Assembly: GCA_947166565.1 (NCBI GenBank)
Contig: CAMVEL010000001.1
Location: 1-64,000 of the forward strand
DNA from: an uncultured Erysipelotrichaceae bacterium
GTDB lineage: Bacteria; Bacillota_I; Bacilli_A; RFN20; CAG-826
Direction: 5' to 3'
Length of the DNA: 64,000 nucleotides
Shown one piece after another: positions 57,796 through 64,000 of the stretch (the stretch's first letter is position 1; every line of letters starts with the position of its first letter). The position numbers and the translations under genes were made by a program. Below the pieces are notes generated by a model that saw only the letters and a list, made by a program, of their open reading frames with translations, did not search any database and was not told the origin of the DNA.

Positions 57796-60474
57796 ATGAA
57801 AGGAATGAAACGAACAATGAAGCCAAGAAAACTAATTCTTGCCCTCTCGGCGACCCTCCTTCTTGCTTCCTGCGGTGGCAAACCGGAGTCCTCAAGCTCC
57901 TCCCACGCTACTGGGCTAACCACCCCGGATACATCAAGCGTCACCACCCCAGAAGGCGAGACCACCCCGGCGGAACCCTCCTCCACGGATGTCGCCCCCG
58001 AATCCTCCGACACCAAGACGACCAACCCTGAATACACCGATACAGGGACAACCCCAGTCGAATCCTCCGACACCACCCCAGCTGAGTCCGAAGATTCCGA
58101 CACCGCCAAAGAAGAATCCTCTGAAGAAGATCCATTCGATTGGACCGCCGCCCAGAAGGATTTGATGAAGGAACACCTCCATGGCCTCGTCCTTCCTTAT
58201 TTCTACCTCTACGATGCCGAAGTTGGCTATGACGCCGTCAACAATATGGTCACCGTCACCACGATCGACGCCCTTGATGAAGGTGAGCTAAGCGCCTATG
58301 CCGATTCCTTCCTCGATGAGGATTGGGATCTCGAAGACATCTCCGATGAGTACGATTTGAATGAAGGCAATGTCTTCATGGCCTTCAAAGCCGTTGAAAC
58401 CGATGAAGGAACCCGTTTTGTCCAAACTGTCTTCGCCACCGTTGACGACAAAGGCAATCCAGATACGACCGGCACCCTCATGTTGATGGCCACCGACCCA
58501 TATACCTATGAATGGCCGGCGGAATTCGCTGCCGCGGCCTCCGAGTATTTTGGCAGCGAGGCCGTCGTTCCTGCGTTTGAGGCGGATTATTATGAATTCT
58601 CCGCTTCCAACATTTCCAAAGGATACGTCTCCATCTACGCTTATACCGACGATGCCGATGCGGAAGATGTCTATGCCGGTATTCTCGAAACCGCCGGTTG
58701 GACCGTTTCCAACGGCGTGAACGAATATGGATATTTCGAGGCCATCGCCCCAAGCGAAGACCTCATGGTCGAATACGCCTACGATTCCGATTATGGCGAT
58801 TTGGATATCTATATCGAAGCCTATGAACCGGAAATTACCGTTTGGCCAGCCGAATATGCCGCCGCCGCCGTCGAATTCTTCGCTCCGGGAAGCGAAACAA
58901 TCATCCCCGCCCTTGAAGGCGCTGACGAATATGGCATCTATGTTCCTGAAGAATACTTTGACTTAGCCGGATACGCCGAAGTCGATGCTTATGGCGAAGC
59001 TACCTTAATCGATGATTTCGCCGCCATCCTCACCGATGCCGGTTGGTATGACAGCGACTCTGGATTCATCTCCCCTGATTCAGACATCATCGTCTCCCTC
59101 AAATATAACTCCAGTTATGGATGCGTTGAGGTTGTCATTGAAGGCTACGAGGCTCCAGCCGCCACTTGGCCAGAAGATGATGTCGCCGCCATCGTCGAAG
59201 CCGTCGTTCCTGGCAGTGAGACCGTCGTCCCACCATTCGTTGGTGGCGAATCCTACGTTGTCTATGCCGATGCCTATGACGCCGAATTATATGGTTATGG
59301 CGAAATCGACATTACCGGAGATCCAGATTTAATCGATGATTATATCGCCACCCTCTTGGATGCCGGTTGGACCGCGATTAACGATAGCGACTTCGTTTCC
59401 CCGGCCGAAGACATCATGATCGAAGTCGTCTACGATGAAGAATATGATCTTATCGAAGTCTTCATCGCTCCCTACACCCCGGTCATCACCGAATGGGCTG
59501 GCGTCGCCGAAGGCCTTGCCGATATTGTCGAAGCCTTAGTTCCTGGCAGCACCACCGTCATCCCCGCCCTTGATGGCGCTGATAAATATGAAATCTATGT
59601 CGGTGCTGACAAGGTTGAAACCAAAGGCTATGGCGAGCTTGATATCTATGGCGACGAAACCTTAGAAGATGATTATATCGCCATCCTCCTCGAAGCCAAT
59701 TGGACCGAAACCGACGATGGTTACGTCTCGCCAAACAAAGACATCCTCCTCGAAGTTGGTTACAACGATTGGTATGGATGCCTTGAAGTCGTCATCAAGA
59801 AATATGTGGCCCCAGCCACCGCTTGGCCAACCGCCGATATCGCGACTCTTCTTGGCGACAAAGTGACCGACACCGTCCCAGCTTATGCTGGAGAAGCCAC
59901 CGGCTATAGAATCCTTAACGATGCCTATGGCAAAGGCGTTCAAGTCTTGGTTGAGGAAGGAACCGAAGAAGATGCCATCGCTGCGTATGAAACCACCCTC
60001 CTTGATGCTAATTACACCAAAAACGGTGACTATTACGTTTCTCCAAACGGTCAGCTCACCATCAGCCTCTATGTCGGCACCCCTGGAAGCTTCACCATCG
60101 ACATCACCGTTGATCCATTCCTTGAGGCCGTCAAAACCTTCCCCGCGACCGAACTCGCTACCTTCTTGACGACCTATGACTTGGGATTCAGCCTTGACAC
60201 CCTTCCGGATACCGCCGCTGGTAAAGGCTATATCGTTTCCACCGGCATGGCCGATGGAGCGGATTACCATTATTTCTCCATCACGGTTTCCGGGAATGCC
60301 TTCGCAGCTTACGATGCCATCATCTACCCATTGGTTACTGCTGCGGGATATGAATATAACGCTTCCTATTCCACCGCGAACCACATTGTCTATTTGAACG
60401 CCGACAATTGGCATGAGGTTGACGTCGTTTATAACACGACCGCCAACACCACCTCCGTTGTCTTCTACGAATAA
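57796..60474 (+). CDS. Large acidic lipoprotein with ~7 internal ~100-115-aa repeats
   Basis: Lipobox LLLASCGG; recurrent (W/F)P..(A/D)(L/V)A..(E/L)..PG...VP.., DY.A.LL.AGW, G(Y/F).SP..D motifs. Alternative start at 57817. Confidence 0.75.
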   Translation: MKGMKRTMKPRKLILALSATLLLASCGGKPESSSSSHATGLTTPDTSSVTTPEGETTPAEPSSTDVAPESSDTKTTNPEYTDTGTTPVESSDTTPAESEDSDTAKEESSEEDPFDWTAAQKDLMKEHLHGLVLPYFYLYDAEVGYDAVNNMVTVTTIDALDEGELSAYADSFLDEDWDLEDISDEYDLNEGNVFMAFKAVETDEGTRFVQTVFATVDDKGNPDTTGTLMLMATDPYTYEWPAEFAAAASEYFGSEAVVPAFEADYYEFSASNISKGYVSIYAYTDDADAEDVYAGILETAGWTVSNGVNEYGYFEAIAPSEDLMVEYAYDSDYGDLDIYIEAYEPEITVWPAEYAAAAVEFFAPGSETIIPALEGADEYGIYVPEEYFDLAGYAEVDAYGEATLIDDFAAILTDAGWYDSDSGFISPDSDIIVSLKYNSSYGCVEVVIEGYEAPAATWPEDDVAAIVEAVVPGSETVVPPFVGGESYVVYADAYDAELYGYGEIDITGDPDLIDDYIATLLDAGWTAINDSDFVSPAEDIMIEVVYDEEYDLIEVFIAPYTPVITEWAGVAEGLADIVEALVPGSTTVIPALDGADKYEIYVGADKVETKGYGELDIYGDETLEDDYIAILLEANWTETDDGYVSPNKDILLEVGYNDWYGCLEVVIKKYVAPATAWPTADIATLLGDKVTDTVPAYAGEATGYRILNDAYGKGVQVLVEEGTEEDAIAAYETTLLDANYTKNGDYYVSPNGQLTISLYVGTPGSFTIDITVDPFLEAVKTFPATELATFLTTYDLGFSLDTLPDTAAGKGYIVSTGMADGADYHYFSITVSGNAFAAYDAIIYPLVTAAGYEYNASYSTANHIVYLNADNWHEVDVVYNTTANTTSVVFYE

Positions 60475-60498
60475 GCTAACGGTTATTCATCAACTGAT

Positions 60499-60526
60499 AA
60501 GGTCGTCCTCGCGACGGCCTTTTCTT
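60499..60526 (+). terminator. Rho-independent terminator
   Basis: AAGGTCGTCctcgcGACGGCCTTTTCTT. Confidence 0.8.
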
Positions 60527-60563
60527 CTAGCCTTCTAGCCTTCCCGCGTGTTAACCTTTATCT

Positions 60564-62867
60564 ATGATTAAACACGTAGATGACCTTTTCGTCCTTTCGA
60601 CCATTTCCTCGACCCTCGTCCTATCCGTTAGGACTTTGAAAAAAGTAACCACCGAATATTTCGGTAAACGCCTATCGGATGATATCGACCTCACCCCTAT
60701 CCTCCATACCTATGGAGCCACGAGGGGCCGTTCGACGATTCTTGAGAAAGAGGAACCGAATATATCCCTTAACGATATCCCTAGCGATTTCTCAACGCCT
60801 CTTCTAGGCGATTACAACAACCCCTCGATCATCATCGATGGGGATAAAGGCGCAGTCTATGATTTCCGCTTCCTTTCCTTTGAGATTATCGAACACAGGA
60901 AGAAAAACGGTTATCCCACGCCTCACGGCAAAGCCGAAGAACTCGTTATCACTCTTAACGACGAAGCGATGGAAGCAGAACTGGAACTCCATTATGTCTG
61001 TTATGAGGAAGCGGGCGTCATCGGGCGTTACGCAATCCTTAGGAACAAGGGAAAAGAGGAGATGCGTATCAAGAAAATCGCCTCCCTCCAACTCGTCCTT
61101 GACGATAGGGGATATGAACTCGTTAGCTTTAACGGCAACTGGGCGGGCGAATGGAACAAAGACGTCGCGCCCATTCATAAACTCCGTTATTCGTTTGGCT
61201 CATTCACCGGTTCCTCAACCGACTATAATCAGCCTTTCTTCATCTTGAAGAAGAAGGAGTGTTCCTATCTTAATGGGGAATGCTATGGCTTTAACCTCAT
61301 CTATTCCGGCAACCATCTTGAGGAAATCGAGAACAATTCCTATGGCGAGGTCCGCATCATCACGGGCATCTCCACCCTCTTCTTCGAGAAATCCCTAAAG
61401 GAAGGCGAGGAATTCGAAACCCCCGAAGCCGTGATGGCCTTCTCCAATGATGGCCTTAACGGTTTGGCCCATAATTTCCACCGTTTCGTCAACAATAACA
61501 TCGTCCCCGAGAATTTCGCGAACAAACCCCGTCCCATCCTCTATAACAACTGGGAGGGGACCTATTTCAAATTCGATGAAGGCAAGATCATGTCCTTGGC
61601 CAAGAAAGCCAAGGAACTAGGGGTCGAGCTTTTCGTCCTCGACGATGGTTGGTTCGGACATCGCGATTCCGATAATTCAAGCCTTGGAGATTATTCGGTC
61701 TATAAGAAAAAACTGCCACATGGGCTTAACGGATTATCCAAGAAAATCCATAAACTCGGCCTCCAATTCGGCCTATGGTTCGAGCCGGAAGCGATATCGG
61801 AAGACTCCGAACTCTTCAAAGCCCATCCGGAATATGCGATCAAGGACCGCTTCCATAAACCTCTTGAAGGCAGAAACCAACTCGTCCTCGACCTTACTAA
61901 TCCTGAAGTCAGGGCTTATGTCATCGATTCCTTAAAGACCGTCATCGGCGAAGCCGAGCTTGATTACATCAAATGGGACTATAATCGTTGCATCTCGAAT
62001 ATCGATACACGTGATACCTCTTTCTTCCATAATTACATCCTTGGCCTTTATGAAATCCTTGAGGAGATCAAAACCACGTTCCCGAATCTATTGATGGAAA
62101 ACTGCGCTTCGGGAGGAGCGAGGAACGATTTAGGCATGTTCTCATATTTCTGCCAAGGCTGGGTCAGCGACGACACCGATTCCTTCCAAAGGTCCTCGAT
62201 CCAAGCGAACATGGGTTTAGCCTATCCCCCATCGGTCATGGATAACCATGTCTCGGGGAAGACGAGCCATCAATTGCTAAGGAAGACTAGCCTCGACACC
62301 AAATTCGATGTCGCCTGCATCGGGGTCCTTGGTTATGAGCTTAACCTCAATGACCTCGATCCAATCGATAAGAAAGCCATCAAAGCCCAAATCGAATTCT
62401 ACAAAGAGCATCGCGATACCTTGCAATATGGGACCTGGTATCTATTCGAATCCTACGAGGATAACCGTCAGGTCATCGAGATGCTTGGGAAAGATGAGGC
62501 TGTCGCTTCCTATGTTTTAGGAATCTCTAGGCCTAACCCCAAACAGGAAGTCCTCCCCTTGACGGGCTTTGATGAGGAAGCGACCTATGATTATTCGGTC
62601 CGTCCCACAAAGCTTGATCCCAAAAGATTTGGCTCACTCATCAACATGGTCACCCCAATCCATATCAAGGAAGAAGGAAAGCTTGTCAACATCGTCTCAA
62701 GAAGATTCGGTCTCGACGCGGAGAAATTCCAAGGCGAAGTCTCCGGATCGATCCTCAATTCCGGCTTATTCCGTCTCCATCTTCTTTGGGGAGGTACCGG
62801 ATTTGGTGAGGAAGTGAGGGTCCTTGGCGATTTCGGGGCGAGGACGTATCTCTTCAAAAGGAAATAA
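60564..62867 (+). CDS. Alpha-galactosidase, GH36
   Basis: NNWEGTYFKFDEGKIMSLAKKAKELGVELFVLDDGWFG, LDYIKWDYNRCIS, LLMENCASGGARND, SDDTDSFQR. Confidence 0.96.
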   Translation: MIKHVDDLFVLSTISSTLVLSVRTLKKVTTEYFGKRLSDDIDLTPILHTYGATRGRSTILEKEEPNISLNDIPSDFSTPLLGDYNNPSIIIDGDKGAVYDFRFLSFEIIEHRKKNGYPTPHGKAEELVITLNDEAMEAELELHYVCYEEAGVIGRYAILRNKGKEEMRIKKIASLQLVLDDRGYELVSFNGNWAGEWNKDVAPIHKLRYSFGSFTGSSTDYNQPFFILKKKECSYLNGECYGFNLIYSGNHLEEIENNSYGEVRIITGISTLFFEKSLKEGEEFETPEAVMAFSNDGLNGLAHNFHRFVNNNIVPENFANKPRPILYNNWEGTYFKFDEGKIMSLAKKAKELGVELFVLDDGWFGHRDSDNSSLGDYSVYKKKLPHGLNGLSKKIHKLGLQFGLWFEPEAISEDSELFKAHPEYAIKDRFHKPLEGRNQLVLDLTNPEVRAYVIDSLKTVIGEAELDYIKWDYNRCISNIDTRDTSFFHNYILGLYEILEEIKTTFPNLLMENCASGGARNDLGMFSYFCQGWVSDDTDSFQRSSIQANMGLAYPPSVMDNHVSGKTSHQLLRKTSLDTKFDVACIGVLGYELNLNDLDPIDKKAIKAQIEFYKEHRDTLQYGTWYLFESYEDNRQVIEMLGKDEAVASYVLGISRPNPKQEVLPLTGFDEEATYDYSVRPTKLDPKRFGSLINMVTPIHIKEEGKLVNIVSRRFGLDAEKFQGEVSGSILNSGLFRLHLLWGGTGFGEEVRVLGDFGARTYLFKRK

Positions 62868-62896
62868 CCGCCCCCGTGGTTTCTTTATTACCCTTG

Positions 62897-62934
62897 CCCA
62901 GGAGGAAACGCAAACTTCCCCCTGGGTTTCTTTT
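62897..62934 (+). terminator. Terminator downstream of GH36 gene
   Basis: CCCAGGAGGAA-acgcaaac-TTCCCCCTGGGTTTCTTTT. Confidence 0.9.
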
Positions 62935-62938
62935 ATGC

Positions 62939-63070
62939 TAAAATCCTTCCAACGAAGGGGAGTAGCGTTAAGCCCGCTTGTCGTCAACACGCCTTTAGGC
63001 CGGCAACGGACTGCAACCTAGTAGCCTCGCGAGACCTTCCGACATTCCGTTTGATGGGGAAAGGATTTTA
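62939..63070 (+). ncRNA. yybP-ykoY (Mn2+) riboswitch
   Basis: Conserved GAAGGGGAGTAGC...GTCGTCAACACG...GCCGGCAACGGACTGCAACCTAGTAGC...GCGAGACCTT core, enclosed by a perfect TAAAATCCTT/AAGGATTTTA stem, upstream of a P-type ATPase. Confidence 0.92.
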
Positions 63071-63076
63071 TAGTTT

Positions 63077-64000
63077 ATGGACGAAAACAACGCTTTCGAG
63101 ACAAGAAGCGCAACCGAGGTTTTGTCTTCCCTTGAGGTTGACCATAACGTCGGCTTAAGTGAAGACGAGGTAATCAAAAGAAGAGAGAAGCACGGGCCTA
63201 ACAAATTGGCCGAAAAGAAAAGCGACCCTTGGTATAAGATCTTTTGGGGAAACATCAAAGACCCGATGACGGGTATTTTGGCGGTCGCGGCGATCATTTC
63301 CTTGGTCTTAGCGATCATCAACATGAACAAACCGATCGATGACCCAACCCATGAAGGACCTGAGGGTCTAGCGGATGTCTTCATCATCTTCGGCGTCGTT
63401 CTTATCAACGCGATCATCGGCACCATTCAGGAGATGAAGGCCGAAAAAGCCTTGGAGGCCTTGAAGAAGATGTCGGCCCCAACCGCGACCGTCAAGCGCG
63501 ATGGCAAATTAATCGAGGTCAAGGCCGAGGAACTCGTCCCTGGCGATATCGTCATCTTGGAAGAAGGGCGCACGGTCCCCGCGGATTTGCGCCTTATCAA
63601 ATCAATCAGCCTTAAAACCGATGAATCGTCCTTAACCGGTGAATCTCTCCCGGTCGAGAAGGATTCCGAGCTCGTCCTCACTGAATCTAGCGGAATCGGC
63701 GATAGGGTCAACGAGGTCTTCATGTCGACCCCTGTAGTTTACGGTAGAGGAGAAGGCGTCGTTATCGGCACCGGAATGGGCACCGAAATCGGCAAGATCG
63801 CCACGATGCTTAGCGAAGGCGAAGACGATGAGACGCCCCTTCAGAAGCAACTTGGCAAACTCTCCAAATTCCTTGGTATCCTCACCGTCGGCATCGTCAT
63901 CTTGATGCTCGCGGTCAAGATAATCTATGGCTTAGCCAATTCTAACCTCGGTTCTACCTGGAGCCAGGCTCTTCTTGATTCGGTCGCTTTGGCGGTCGCC
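63077..64000 (+). CDS. Cation-transporting P-type (P2A-like) ATPase, truncated by window end
   Basis: By-eye translation MDENNAFETRSATEVLSSLEVDHNVGLSEDEVIKRREKHGPNKL...ELVPGDIVILEEGRTVPADLRL...TDESSLTGESLPVEK; frame open to the window end. Confidence 0.93.
   Translation, partial: MDENNAFETRSATEVLSSLEVDHNVGLSEDEVIKRREKHGPNKLAEKKSDPWYKIFWGNIKDPMTGILAVAAIISLVLAIINMNKPIDDPTHEGPEGLADVFIIFGVVLINAIIGTIQEMKAEKALEALKKMSAPTATVKRDGKLIEVKAEELVPGDIVILEEGRTVPADLRLIKSISLKTDESSLTGESLPVEKDSELVLTESSGIGDRVNEVFMSTPVVYGRGEGVVIGTGMGTEIGKIATMLSEGEDDETPLQKQLGKLSKFLGILTVGIVILMLAVKIIYGLANSNLGSTWSQALLDSVALAVA

Overview
A ~64 kb bacterial chromosomal window, probably from an uncultured gut-type Firmicutes/Bacilli lineage (inferred from gene content only). 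Most of it is ordinary chromosome: proS, gpsA, plsX, an OmpR-type two-component system, an ABC exporter pair, a YitT protein, two tRNA-Ser genes and a P-type ATPase behind a yybP-ykoY (Mn2+) riboswitch. It also carries a polysaccharide/surface locus: two domain-permuted GH3 enzymes, MBOAT plus SGNH-like proteins, GH43- and GH36-like enzymes, a CotH-like protein, a DUF4353-like protein, a GPH sugar transporter and an AgrC/AgrA-like system. Accessory patches are 7.7-10.8 kb (DUF3800, AT-rich lipoprotein, orphan ~21-bp-phased repeat arrays) and 38.9-40.1 kb. Best candidate for an undescribed system: 38,935-40,118, where three tandem ~196-bp non-coding units show compensatory base changes in a hairpin, have a candidate promoter and a terminator-like end, and lie directly upstream of an orphan 167-aa protein. 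The layout resembles type III toxin-antitoxin loci but the repeat unit is much longer. Other leads: a five-gene SPFH/zinc-ribbon membrane operon (52.4-57.5 kb), an amber-interrupted LytTR response regulator, 10-bp-phased candidate DeoR operators shared by two promoters, and a preQ1-I-like riboswitch ahead of a VUT/YhhQ transporter. All calls were made by eye; no searches or folding were run.
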